Origin: UBA6263 sp049305865
GTDB taxonomy: Bacteria; Patescibacteriota; Gracilibacteria; Absconditabacterales; Absconditicoccaceae
Reading direction: 5' to 3'
Assembly: GCA_049305865.1 (NCBI GenBank)
Contig: JBAQPP010000014.1
Span: forward strand, 1-64,000
Length of the DNA: 64,000 nt
Positions 10,452 to 21,700 of the stretch are shown here, one piece after another (the first letter of the stretch is position 1; each line of letters begins with the position of its first letter). A program made the position numbers and the translations under genes. The notes below the pieces were generated by a model that searched no databases, had not been told where the DNA came from, and saw only the letters and a list, made by a program, of their open reading frames with translations.

Positions 10452-13400
10452 TTAATTTTCTTCTATCTCTCAAAAATCTTCCATTTCTTGTATTACATTT
10501 TCTATTAATTCTTCCTTTTCATGCGTAATATCTTCGGATTCATACCATCATCATTCAACAGCAAGTGGTCAACTAAGTAATCATGAAAGTCATAAATCTC
10601 TTATTTTCTTTATTCTTTCCTGGTGAATAGTTTCTGTTTCTTCTATAGTCAAAGGAGTAACATTTTGTCACAATCATTTAAACAAATATGTAACAAGATT
10701 AAAGGATTCTGGCAATCATCAAATCTTTGGTTTTTGTCATTTTATAATAGCTTCATATAATTTATTTCTTCATACAACATCATCAGACTTAACAGTTAAC
10801 ATTTCTTGTAATGTATATATAGCAGAATAAGCCTCCAATGACCATACCTCCATTTCTCCAAATCTTTGTCATCACTGCCTTGATTTTCATCAAAGTGGTT
10901 GTTGTGTGATAAGAGAATAAGGTCAAACAGATCTAGCGTGTATTTTATCTTCTACCATATGTACCAATTTCAATATGTGCATATATCATACTGTTACCTT
11001 TTGATCGTACGGTTCTCAATTTTCTCAATTATAAAGAGTTACTCTAACTTTATCTTCCAATCAACATCTTTCTACTAATTGACTAAATTCATTTAAACCA
11101 AAAGATCCAAATGTAGGCACAGCGAATCTTACTCACAATATTTTAGCAATATTTCATAATTGTGTTTCAAAAAGTTGTCAAAGGTTCATACGAGAAATAA
11201 CTCAAAGTGGATTTAATACAACATCAACCGGCTTTCAATCTTCAGAATAAGGCATATCTTCTTCCGGTACAACAACCGCTATAATACCCTTATTTCAGTG
11301 TTTTCAAGCTAATTTATCTCATACCTCTATCTTCCTTGTAGTCGCTACATAAGCTTTTATTTTTTTCCTTACTCACGCCATCAAGTTATCTCATTTTTTT
11401 GCATCCAATATAACTACATCTATAACTTTTCATTCACTTCAACTTGGCATATAAAGAGATGTGTCTTTTACGTTTTTAGATCTATCTCAAAATATTGCTT
11501 GAATAAGTTTTTCCTCCGGTGTAAGTTCTCACTCACTCTTAGGAGTGATTTTTCATATCAATAAATCTCATCATTTTACTATTGATCATATTCTTATTAC
11601 TCAATCATCTTCAAGATTCTTAAGCTTTGACATAGAAACTCAAGGTATATCATTTGTAGTTTCTTCGGGGCCTAGCTTTGTATCAGCAACTTCAATTTCA
11701 TATTCTTCTATTTGAATAGATGTTAATTCATCATCTTTTACTAATCTTTGAGAAATTACTATAGCATCTTCATAGTTATATCATTTCCATGGCATAAACG
11801 CTATCCTTAGATTCTTTCATAAAGCCATTTCTCATCAGACAGAACAAGGTCATTCTGCCAAAATATCTCACTTACTTACTTTTTGCTTTAGAGTAACACA
11901 AGGAACTTGATTTACACAGGTTTTATGATTTGATCTTGAAAAGTTAGTCAAAACATACTCTTTTGTTCAAGACTTATATTTTACTTTTATTCTTCTTCAA
12001 TCAACATAAATAACTTCTCATTCTTCCTCTGCTTTTATAACAGCATGTGTCATTTGTACAATATCTTTTTCTAGTCATGTACCTACCAAAGGAACTTCCA
12101 TCTTCAATAACGGCAATGCTTGACGTTGTTGATTGGTAGCAATTGAAGCACGAACAGCATCATTATGATCTACGAATGGAATAAGCGATGTATTTGGACT
12201 AAATATCTGAGCGGGATTAACATCCATATGTGTAATATCATTCACATGGAAAGTCTCCATTTCATTAAAATGTCTAGCAGCTATACGCTGTCAGATTATA
12301 TTATTATATTCATCTATAGGCGTAGTTGCATCAGCTACATAATATTTTTCATCTTGTTCTGGTGATATATAATCTATAGTTCAATCAAAAAAAGATTTAA
12401 CAGAAATAAATTTATTGTATTTTCCATAAAATTTTTCCAACTTTTCTGCTATTTGTTCATCTATATATTCTCATTCTTTCGCTATAATTTTTTTAGTAGG
12501 ATTTCATTTAGCATCCAATTCAAAAGTATCACGATGAATTATTCTGTTTAATAATTTTTTCTTTTTAGGCTCTACTTCACGCAATATTTTTAAAGCTGGT
12601 GTTTCCAAAAATCATTCTTCATTAACACGAGAATATATTGATTGATAAATTACAAGTCATATGTTTTGTCATTCAGGAGTTTCTATAGGACATATTCTTC
12701 AATAATGAGAAGGATGGACATCACGTACTTCAAATTTTGCAGTTTCTCTTTTGAGTCCTCATGGTCCAAGAGCAGTAATTCTTCTTTTATGTTCTACTTC
12801 AGACAAAGGATTAATTTGATCAAGGAATTGAGAAAGTTGTGAAGTAGCAAAAAAACTTTTTGTGGCATTATCTATTATTTTGAAATTTACAAGATCAGTT
12901 ATCTTTATAGCATTGTCTAGATTCAATACACTTAGTTTTCACTTTACACTCTTAACAAATTTTCTCATAACAGGCTGTAAATGTGCATATAATATTTCTC
13001 ACATAGTTCTTATACGTTTGTTTGAAAGATGATCAGAATCATCTACATAATATCATTTTTTATAATTTGATAAATTCAAAAGATATTTTATAGACGCCAC
13101 TAAATCTTCACCATCATATAAATCTGAATTAGCATCATCTATAGACTTACTTAAACCAAGTTTAGCATTTAATTTTCTTCTAGCTATTCTACCAACGAAT
13201 ATTCTATTGGGATCCATAAATTGAGCTTTTACATAATTCAAAGCACTATCAGGATCTATAAGTTCTCAAGGTCTAAGTTTATTATAAATATATTCAGCTG
13301 CAGACAATGCATCTTTTGTAGTATCTTTTTTCAATGTAATTTCTAAATGGTTTGTATCTTCTTCTTCAAAACAATCTTTAAATAATTCTCTTATACCCTC

Positions 13401-14147
13401 ATCATTCTCCATACCAAAAACTCTAAGTAATGTAGTTATAGGAAATTTTCTAGACTTATTTATTCTAGCTACGATTACTCAAGATTTTTCAACTTGTACT
13501 TCAAGCCATGGTCAATTTTCTGGTATAACTTTAAAAGAATATCTAAAATCTTTTTTAGCATAAAATATTCAATAAGATCTTATAATCTGAGATATTATGA
13601 CTCTCTCTACTCCATTTACAACATAAGAAGCGGATGGTGTCATAAGGGGCATTATACCTATATTAACACGCTTACTAAATAATACCTTCTCTGTAAATTT
13701 TTTTCAGTCTGCCAATTCTACTTTTTCCACAAATTTAACCTTTCAAGTAATTATTCATCAATAGGTAAGTTCTTTTTTCTTGCAATTTTCAACAGTTTCC
13801 ATGCAATCTTCAATTTTTATATCTCATATATGTATATATAGTTTTTCTCAAGCTATATCTCGTATTGGATTAATATCTTCAAATAACTTATGAATATATT
13901 TATTCACAAAGCTCCGATATCATTTTTTTTGTAAATCCAAAAGATCAGGAAATCATGAAAAATTTCTTGGTTTTGTAAGATATATTACTCAATCTTTTTG
14001 GTAATAATCTTTAAAAACATCCTTTATTTTAGGAATAATCTTTGAATGCCCTGAGTCTTTTTTATCCGTTTTTGAACTAACGGGCAAATTAGAAGGCTTT
14101 GATACTTTACCTCCTTTTTTAAGGTTGAGTTTTTTTTTATCTACCAT
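10452..14147 (-). CDS. rpoB: DNA-directed RNA polymerase subunit beta
   Basis: This 1231-residue protein carries beta-subunit signatures: SQFLDQINPLSEVEHKRR and RRITALGPGGL around the rifampicin region, VHPSHYGRICPIETPEGQN, GKHGNKGII, and the C-terminal QQPLGGKSRQGGQRFGEMEVW motif. It pairs with beta' to form the active centre. The start has a Lys-rich leader (MVDKKKLNLKKGGKV), after which the family-typical region begins. It lies between rpmH and rpoC in the minus-strand block. Glycines at GGQRFGE and elsewhere alternate between TGA and GGN. Confidence 0.97.
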
Positions 14148-14209
14148 GGGTACAAAAATCAGTTTAGAAAATAAACAAAAAAATATAAAACCGAAATACT
14201 GATCCTACA

Positions 14210-14368
14210 TTATTTTTTTCTCTGAACCACCAACGTCTTTCTTCACTTTTTTCTTCTTCTAGCCAAAACTCTTCTTCAAGTCCAAGTTTCCATTCTCTGT
14301 CTAAATCAATGGGTACCAATTCTTTTTTTCCAATTATATTTTCTAATTCTTTTCAATTTACTAGCCAT
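14210..14368 (-). CDS. rpmH: Ribosomal protein bL34
   Basis: This 52-residue basic protein reads MASKLKRIRKYNWKKRIGTH, then GFRQRMETWTGRRVLARRR and KKGRKTL. The THGFRxRM and GRRVLARRRxKGRK blocks are diagnostic of bL34. TGA encodes the glycines of HGF, TGRR and KKGRK. It is short and TGA-interrupted, so easily missed. rpmH normally sits beside dnaA/rnpA at the origin, so its place between the S6-S18 fusion and rpoB is unusual. Confidence 0.92.
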
Positions 14369-14412
14369 TACAACTATATTGAGAAATAAAATATATTACT
14401 TTAAGATAATTA

Positions 14413-14979
14413 TTACTTTATAAATTCAATCAACCCAAAATTCCTAGCTCTTATAATTTCTTTTCTAAGTTTTTTTTGAATACTTACTCAATTGTTAGTA
14501 TATTTTCTTGGTTTGATATCACCAAATCTAGTAATATATTTTTTAAACATAGGAATAGACTTCCAATTTATATATTTAGCGTTTTTTAGATCAGCAAAGA
14601 AACTAATTTTTTGACCCAATTTTTTCTCTTCCCATCAATTTATTATATCTTGTAATTCTTTTTGTAATGGTTTAAATTCAAAACCAATTTGTTTTTTTGT
14701 TCTCCTAAATATATCATACTTAAGTATAATATTATTATAAAGGAAAAGCTGCTTTATATCCTTTATATTAGCAGTATCTAATTGTAAATAATAAGAATAA
14801 AAATAAGCTTTATCATTGACTTGAACTCCCTTTAAAGGATACAATAAATCCATAAGTCATATTTCATCCTTACTAACAATATTATCTTTTAAATTTTTTT
14901 CCAAATCACTTATAAAACTTTTACAATCAGATTCTTTTGTTTTAGAATCTAAAAGCAAAACTAATTCATAATTTTCCAT
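14413..14979 (-). CDS. rpsF-rpsR: Fused ribosomal proteins bS6-bS18
   Basis: One 188-residue frame holds two ribosomal proteins. Residues 1 to about 110 are bS6-like: MENYELVLLLDSKTKE, DLLYPLKGVQVNDKAYFYSY and a C-terminal ILKYDIFRR strand. Residues about 120-188 are bS18: YINWKSIPMFKKYITRFGDI, then KPRKYTNNGVSIQKKLRKEI and IRARNFGLIEF. I checked the frame codon by codon across the junction. Only a TGA (Gly) lies between the domains, with no TAA or TAG and no obvious new start. S6 and S18 bind each other on the 30S platform and are normally separate rpsF and rpsR genes, often with ssb between. It lies 26 bp after tsf. Confidence 0.9.
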
Positions 14980-15005
14980 GACAAAATTTTGTCTACAAAA
15001 TAAAA

Positions 15006-15803
15006 TTATATAGATAGCCTTATATACCCAGTTATTTCAAATCCGCTAGGCATAATATCTTTTATTTTTTTACTATTATCTCTTATATATTCTTGTTCCA
15101 AAAGGACTAAATCAGATAAATATTTTTGTAATTTACCAGCTATTATTTGTTCTACGATATTTGCTGGTTTATCAGAATCTACCATTTCAGCTTTAAATTT
15201 TTCTAATAATTCATCACGGTAAGATTGTGGTACAGATTCAAAAGACAAATATTCTGGATTCATTGCAGCAACTTGCAAAGCAATTTCTTTTGCTGTATCT
15301 TCATCTCCAGTATAATAAATAATGGATGCAACTTTGTTACCTGGATGATTATAAACATAAGCATTTTTATTTGAAACTATTATGTCTTCAAGTTTTGTAT
15401 TTTCACCCAACTTTCATATAAATTCAGTAACCATTCAATTCATTTGATCCAATAATCATTTATCTACTTGAGATAAATTATCAACATCGTTTGTTATAGT
15501 AGATACTTTATCCATAATTTCATCAAATAACACACGGAAAAGATCATTTTTTACAACAAAATCAGTTTCACACAAAAGTTTAAGAGCATATACTCTTCAA
15601 TCTTTCTTTATAACTTTTATCAATCATTCGTTTGTCAATCTATCAGCTTTTTTAGAAGCCTTTGACATTCATTTCTCTTTCAAGATATCCAAAGCCCTAT
15701 CAAAATCTCAATTAGATTCTATAAGCGCCTCTCTACAATCTTTTAATGGTGCAAATGTAATTTCTCTAAGTCTTTTGAGTAATTGTATATCAACTCCACT
15801 CAT
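15006..15803 (-). CDS. tsf: Translation elongation factor Ts
   Basis: This 265-residue nucleotide-exchange factor for EF-Tu has the N-terminal UBA-like domain (LLKRLREITFAPLKDCREAL, then DILKEKGMSKASKKADR). The TDF(V) loop (CETDFVVKND) follows, and then the two core subdomains (LQVAAMNPEYLS). The family size is 200-300 residues. The start ATG gives MSGVDIQLLKRLRE, in line with homologues. rpsB is upstream, separated by one membrane-protein gene; rpsB-tsf adjacency is the common bacterial arrangement. Confidence 0.95.
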
Positions 15804-15830
15804 AATACCATATTTGAAATAATAAAATTT

Positions 15831-16301
15831 TTACTTAACTAAATCTTCCAACGAAGATATTTCTTTTAAATTATCAGCCTGAGTAGGATAAACCTTAATT
15901 TGTATCTCAAATAAATTTATTATCCATTCTCCAATTCATCTAAACAAAGCCAAAGGAGATTTTTCTCATCATAGTACATCGTATTTACCTTTCCATGCGT
16001 CCAATACAAATAATATCCATACAGAAATAATAATTAATATTATTAGCAATCATAAATACTTTATAACTGGCAGAAAAAACAATATAAGACTAAGTATAAG
16101 AAACAATATAAACAAAACCGACCATCATAAAGCCTGCCTGAGATGAAAATATTCAAAAATACTCATTTCTTTTCTACCAATAAATATTATTATCCCAAAA
16201 AATAAATACATCAAAATAGCTCTTTTTTTTTCCAAGCTACTTGGAACATACAAGTTACTAATAGATCATTTCTGATCAATTGTTTGTTGAATTTCCTGCA
16301 T
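15831..16301 (-). CDS. Small multi-spanning membrane protein, Tic20/DUF4870-like
   Basis: This 156-residue protein has a soluble N-terminus (MQEIQQTIDQKGSISNLYVP) and then three or four hydrophobic segments (AILMYLFFGIIIFI, LGWSVLFILFLILSL, YLGLLIILIIISVWILFVL). It ends in a charged tail. The motif SIFEYFHLRQALGW resembles the Tic20/DUF4870 family of small membrane proteins, in which a FHxRQA motif precedes a helix. The role is unknown. It is wedged between rpsB and tsf with short gaps on both sides, so it is probably co-transcribed with translation genes. The family assignment is tentative. Confidence 0.75.
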
Positions 16302-16314
16302 GTCTTATTTATTT

Positions 16315-16977
16315 TTAAGATAATATATACTTCATTACAAAATCTAAACTCTTATAACTTCAAATATTAGCTATCATAAGTTTATCTTCTGGGTAATATC
16401 TTGCAAAATTTGTTGATGAAATAATGATGCTGTCAATATTTTTATTTTTAGATAATTCATCCACAAAACCACCCAACATAGTACCATCAATCACGACAAC
16501 TAAAGCTGGTTTTTTACTAAGTTTCGTTACTCATCTATATATTTTATTAATTCTATCAAACTTTCTTTTATATGTTAGTTGTTCTTTTTTTGTCAAAGTC
16601 AAAAAGTCTTCACTATCCATAAATTTTATCATATCGTTCATAGAATCAATCCTCTTTTTAAGAGTTTCAAAATTAGTCAAAAATCAAGCAGGAATTTTAT
16701 AGTTAAGATAAAACACTCAACTAGCCTCTGCTAATTTAGCAAGTTCTTCATAGTACATTTTTTTTTCACTCACAACCAATACATCTCTTCATTCAGATTT
16801 TGCTTGCTGAATTTTAGATTTTGCATTTTCAAGTTGGACAACTATAGACTCAGGATCAATAACCACTAAGCCATTTATAATTTCAGCCCAATACTTTTTA
16901 GTTTTTGGATGTGCTTCATTTTTCAAAGTACCAATATGAACTTGTGCATCAACAATTTGTTGAATAGAAACAGTCAT
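16315..16977 (-). CDS. rpsB: Ribosomal protein uS2
   Basis: This 220-residue small-subunit protein has recognisable uS2 blocks: QQIVDAQVHIGTLKNEAHPK at the start (family: LLxAGVHxGH), IPAGFLTNFETLKKRI, and KKPALVVVIDGTMLGGFVDE. It ends with FARYYPEDKLMIANIGS. The C-terminus is shorter than in E. coli. TGA encodes conserved glycines such as IPAGFLTN. It is upstream of the membrane-protein gene and tsf and downstream of rplL. Confidence 0.92.
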
Positions 16978-17030
16978 ATTATCACTTTCTACGAAATAAA
17001 TAAAGGGTCTACAAAACTACAATTTCAAAA

Positions 17031-17411
17031 TTATTTGAAATTTACTGTAGCTCAAGCCTCTTGTAATTTTGCTTTCAAAGTTTCAGCTTCTTCAAACTTC
17101 ACTTTTTCTTTCACAACAACTGGAGCTTTTTCAACCAATTCTTTTGCTGCCTTTAAATCAATGTTCAAAGTTTCTTTTACAACTTTAATAACAGCAATTT
17201 TTTGTTGTCCAATTTCTGTTAATTCAACATTAACAGTGTCAGATCAAGCTCAAGCACCAGCGTCACCACCAGCAGCTCATCATGCTACAACCATAGCGGC
17301 AGCAGTCACTCCAAACTCTTCTTCTAAAGCTTTTACAAGTTGATTTAGTTCTATGGCCCCCATTTCTTTAACAAGATCCATAATTTTTTGTGCATTCTTG
17401 GACAATTCCAT
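17031..17411 (-). CDS. rplL: Ribosomal protein bL7/L12
   Basis: This 126-residue stalk protein has an N-terminal dimerisation domain, then an Ala/Gly hinge (MVVAGGAAGGDAGAGAG, in which TGA and GGT alternate as glycine). The C-terminal factor-binding domain (KIAVIKVVKETLNIDLKAAK, then ELVEKAPVVVKE) ends EAGATVNFK. The usual GLGLKEAK motif reads NIDLKAAK here, so a normally conserved glycine pair is replaced. It follows rplJ directly, as in most bacteria, and multiple copies bind L10 on the ribosome. Confidence 0.95.
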
Positions 17412-17468
17412 TCTCTATACAGATTATAAAATAAATATATTTCAAAAACATTTACAACATTTTTATAT

Positions 17469-18083
17469 CTAAGCAGATTCTGTGGTAGTTGGAGCTTCAG
17501 CTTCTACTGAAGTTTCAGTTTCCACTGGAATTTCTTCCACCTTTGTTTCTACATTAGAGTTTGATGATCAAGCATCTCAGATTTTTTTTGAGATTTGATC
17601 CAATACACCAGCAAATCATTGTAATGGATAATTAAATATGTAAGCCAATTTTGATATAAGTTCTTCCTTTGTTGGCATATTTGCCAAATCATCTACATAT
17701 TCTCCATTGTACCATTTTTTATCAAACCATCATCACAAAAAAGAAAACGATGATTGCTTTTTGTCTTTTTTATATTCTTTCAAGAACTTATTTATAATTT
17801 TTAATGGTCAATATTGATCTCCAGTCGCATATAGCGCAACTACTGATCAGTCTAAATCTTCCAATTTTATTTCTTCATATCAAGCTTCTTTAAGAGCTCT
17901 CAAAAAAAGTCTCTTTCTGATTACATTAAATTTTCATCAGATTCAAAACATTGATTTTCTAATTTTAGTAGCATCAGGAACGTTGATTCATGATTGTTGG
18001 ACTATAACCAAATTATCACAATTTTGAATATCCTTGATATAATCCTTTATAAGTTCTTCTTTTTTCTGTCTTGTAATAGCCAT
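17469..18083 (-). CDS. rplJ: Ribosomal protein uL10
   Basis: This 204-residue protein opens with MAITRQKKEELIKDYIKDIQ, the family-typical start. It has the RNA-binding domain (LVIVQQSGINVPDATKIRKS, then NVIRKRLFLRAL) and a C-terminal helix for L12 binding, extended by an acidic Glu/Thr/Val-rich tail. The tail is not typical of L10. It is followed by rplL. The 198 bp upstream is the place where an L10 autoregulatory leader would lie. I see no leader I could defend there, only AT-rich sequence with a small CCTAGG palindrome. Confidence 0.93.
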
Positions 18084-18281
18084 TGCTTTTTTACTATTCT
18101 TATAAAAAAAATCACCTTTGAAATACTAAAGGCTATAACAAAATCATATAATTAATGAATTCTGAATAACCTAGGTAGGAACATATATATTTTACGCATT
18201 AAACAACCTACTTTCTTTGGCATAACAGTCAATGTTTATATTTTCAAAACACAATTGCAAGAGATTTTTTAAAAAACTCAA

Positions 18282-18587
18282 CTATATTTTATAATTCCTA
18301 AGTTTTTCTGCTGTTCTCTCTATAATCAATCTAGCAATTCTAGTAGGAATTAATTCAGATTTTGAATGTTTAAATATCGTTTTAACAGCATTTTCATCTA
18401 TATCTATCCTATACAAACTATGCATCAACTTATCTCGATCATAATCAATTAGATATTTTATTCTCAAAGAAAGAGCTAATTCAATATCTTTTAATCAAAA
18501 ATCAAAATTATCAATCCCATTGTTCTCTGGTAATTTTATAGAAAATTGATTAATTATGACATTTAGCAATTGTTTGTCTAAATCCAT
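18282..18587 (-). CDS. Small uncharacterised protein
   Basis: This 101-residue protein is predicted to be helical and charged, with the stretch LMHSLYRIDIDENAVKTIF followed by RIARLIIERTAEKLRNYKI. One TGA (in FDFGLKDIE) is needed to join its halves. I do not recognise a family. It is the first gene of the minus-strand block and is divergent from the giant-protein gene. The 194 bp that follow it before rplJ are AT-rich. Confidence 0.7.
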
Positions 18588-18684
18588 TACAAACTATTAA
18601 TTATAAATTATTAATTAAATTGTCAAGTATTCTATCATTATTTTATAGATTACAAAGTAATTTAAAAGCTTTTTTTTGCTTTAT

Positions 18685-18713
18685 TTGGTTTTAGAATAAC
18701 TTAAGCTTATAAT
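18685..18713 (+). promoter_or_regulatory. Candidate sigma-70-type promoter for the giant-protein operon
   Basis: A perfect -10 hexamer TATAAT (18708-18713) lies 17 bp after TTGGTT (18685-18690, consensus TTGACA). The giant ORF starts about 60 bp downstream. In AT-rich sequence such matches arise by chance, so this is a candidate only. Confidence 0.4.
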
Positions 18714-18772
18714 TACAAGTACATAAATAACCAATACAAGTACAATATTTAAAACAAAGCTAAAACATAACT

Positions 18773-21700
18773 ATGTTTAATCAAAAAAAACAAATAATAT
18801 TTTTAATTACAATTTACGTTCTTTCATATTTTTTAAATTCATTATTTTTCATAAATTTTGATAAAACAAAAGCAGAAGATTCTTTAAAAAGCACAAACAT
18901 AATAGCAATATTAGTTGATCAGAATATTTATAACGACCTATCAGATGAAATACAACGATATACAAAGAATTATATCCAAAAAGAGGTTTCAAATAGTAAG
19001 GCTGTGGTATTGCCTATTAATGTACAAAATTTTAAAGCTCAAGATATAACAAAGATTCTTGAAAATATGTATTTTGACGGACTCAAAGACGAAACTTCAA
19101 AATTAGTGTGACTTATTTTATTATGAGATATCCCACTTCCTGTAATCAATAATCAATGATTTGTTTACCCAAGCATATATCCATATGTAGATTTTGAAAA
19201 TCAAAAATTTATCCGAAGCGACCAACAAAAATATTTTATATATAACGATAATCCAAAGTGAGAACCAGAAATATGGCATAGTATAATAAATTATAAAGAC
19301 AATATATATGAATATCAATCATTTTTTGATAAATTACAAAACTATTATACAAATCCATCAGATTTTGTAGACACAAAAATTCGATATGACGATATGATAG
19401 CAAACAAAAATTATTTCTATCAAGAGGCTCTTGGATCGTATATAAATAATTTTATCTATTCAGAAGATATTTGATATCATAGGTTCACAAATCTTCTATT
19501 AAAAATGGTGCAATGAGAACAGAATGAACAAATATCATCTATATTATCATGATATCAATGAAACTTTAAAGATGACAATAATCAAACTATAAATTGATAT
19601 GATGTACAGAATAGTATAAACGAACTGAATGAAATCAAAGCACCTACAAAGATGCTACAAAAAATGCTAAATGAATCTTTCCTCAAAGAATATGATTCCC
19701 TGATGTCTACAAAACAATTGGCGCGTATAAGAGATAATGTACAAGCGGCTTGAAGATGGATACAAACCTATACATGAGAAGATTGAATACAAGCAACACG
19801 TACATCATTTGATTCACACTATCAGAAAATAATGCAAAAGGACGACGTAATATTGCGTTACAATGCTAAATTATATCCTACATTAATTGAATTTAATAAT
19901 ATACTAGAAAAATCAGTTGATAAACAGATAGAAGACCAAAAATATTATATGCAAACTCCTCTACTTGTAGAATATCAGGAATATAAAGACAAAAGAAAAC
20001 TAGTCCCATCCATTCCACCCAAAATGAAATGTATACCAGAGACTGATGATACATACAAAAACTATTATTTCGGTAAATCAGCTGAATATATAGAGAGTGT
20101 AGAAGATACAAGTATATATAGATGAACATTTAGGAATTTATCTGAAATAGATTGACTCACAACATGAGATATACAAAATTCATCAAACCCATGAACAGAT
20201 ATAAATACAAATCTAAATCTTAAATCACTATGAGCCTCTTTTGATATCTTTTCTACACAAGTACAATGAAATAGATGATTTAATATTTTTAATTCTCCAG
20301 CAGAATTTGATCTTTATTCATGAACAAAAAAACACGAAAATCGAAATGAAGAATGTACAAAACGATACTTTCCATGGTTCAATATATGAATTTCTCGATT
20401 ATGTAAAAAAAGAGTTTGGAAATGAGATTGAGATTGCGACCCAGCTGATACATCAAAACAAGCTGATTGTGAAGATCCCTCACAATTTGCAAAAAGAAAT
20501 CGATGATGATCTTCTCCATTAAATTTAAATACATGAAAACTTGAAAATTGAATATATGAATTGAATTACTTTAATCGATCTTCTGCATGGCTTCCAATAT
20601 ATGATATAGCTTGATCAATAGCTATAACATGAAATCAATCAGAAGCAAATTCATTTTTATGAATCAAACAATATGCCTCTTTAACAAAAATTCAAGACAG
20701 ATATTGAGACCTTGTATTCCCAGATAATCATACCCCATATGTATGAAAAACTTTTTTTGATATATACTGATTATCTAACAAAGATTGGTTAGATTGATCC
20801 TACATATATCTGCAAATATGATCAAATAGGAATTGTTGAAATGATTGGAAAAAATATAAATATAAACTTATAGATACAAGATATAAAAATACAACTATCA
20901 AACCAGAACAGGTAGACTGATTTGATTATGATAAATTCTCAGACAAAAACTATTTAAAAAAATATTACGATTATACAAAATTAGATATAGACACATTATA
21001 TACAAGAGTACAGGAACAAAAATCTGAATTTAATTGAACCTATACCTGATGAGTAACAAACAACTTAATAACAATAGATAATACAATAGATCAAACAATA
21101 AATTGATTAGATCAGATAATTAACTTCAATATAAATAATATAGGCAATCAGATACAGATCAGTAGTTGATGGATTTCAATTACAAGCTGAGTTCAAAATC
21201 AGATTCAAATACTATCTCCTGAAATATCAACTTGATTATCAAATCTAGACAATACTATAAGTATGATATCTACAAACAATATAGAATATTATATTTCTAT
21301 ATTAAAGAGCACTGCAAATTTCCAAAAAGAACAAGTACAATTTTTGTCATGATGGAATCAATACCTAAACTCAAAATTTAATCTTACAAAGTCATTATAT
21401 ACAAGTTTGCAATGAGATTTTGAAATATCTCAAAATACATACAATTCTATAAATACTACATGACTGACAGATAAGATAATCGATTTACAACAAAAAAGAA
21501 ATGATATAAATAATCTACAAATGTGTTGATTAAATAATCCTTGTTGATGTACAAACAATTATACAATATTATGTAGTACTATAAATCAGACTATAATTAA
21601 TATAAATTCAATCAAGACAGCTATAAAAGAAATTGCTGAATATCAAGAATATGATTGAGCTTCATGGATTACAACAAAACCATTTGAATCTATAAGTTTA

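Noticed and set aside
20241..20522. 93-residue plus-strand ORF in a different frame from the giant gene
   Set aside because: The giant frame continues through the region without TAA or TAG. The other frame is coincidental.
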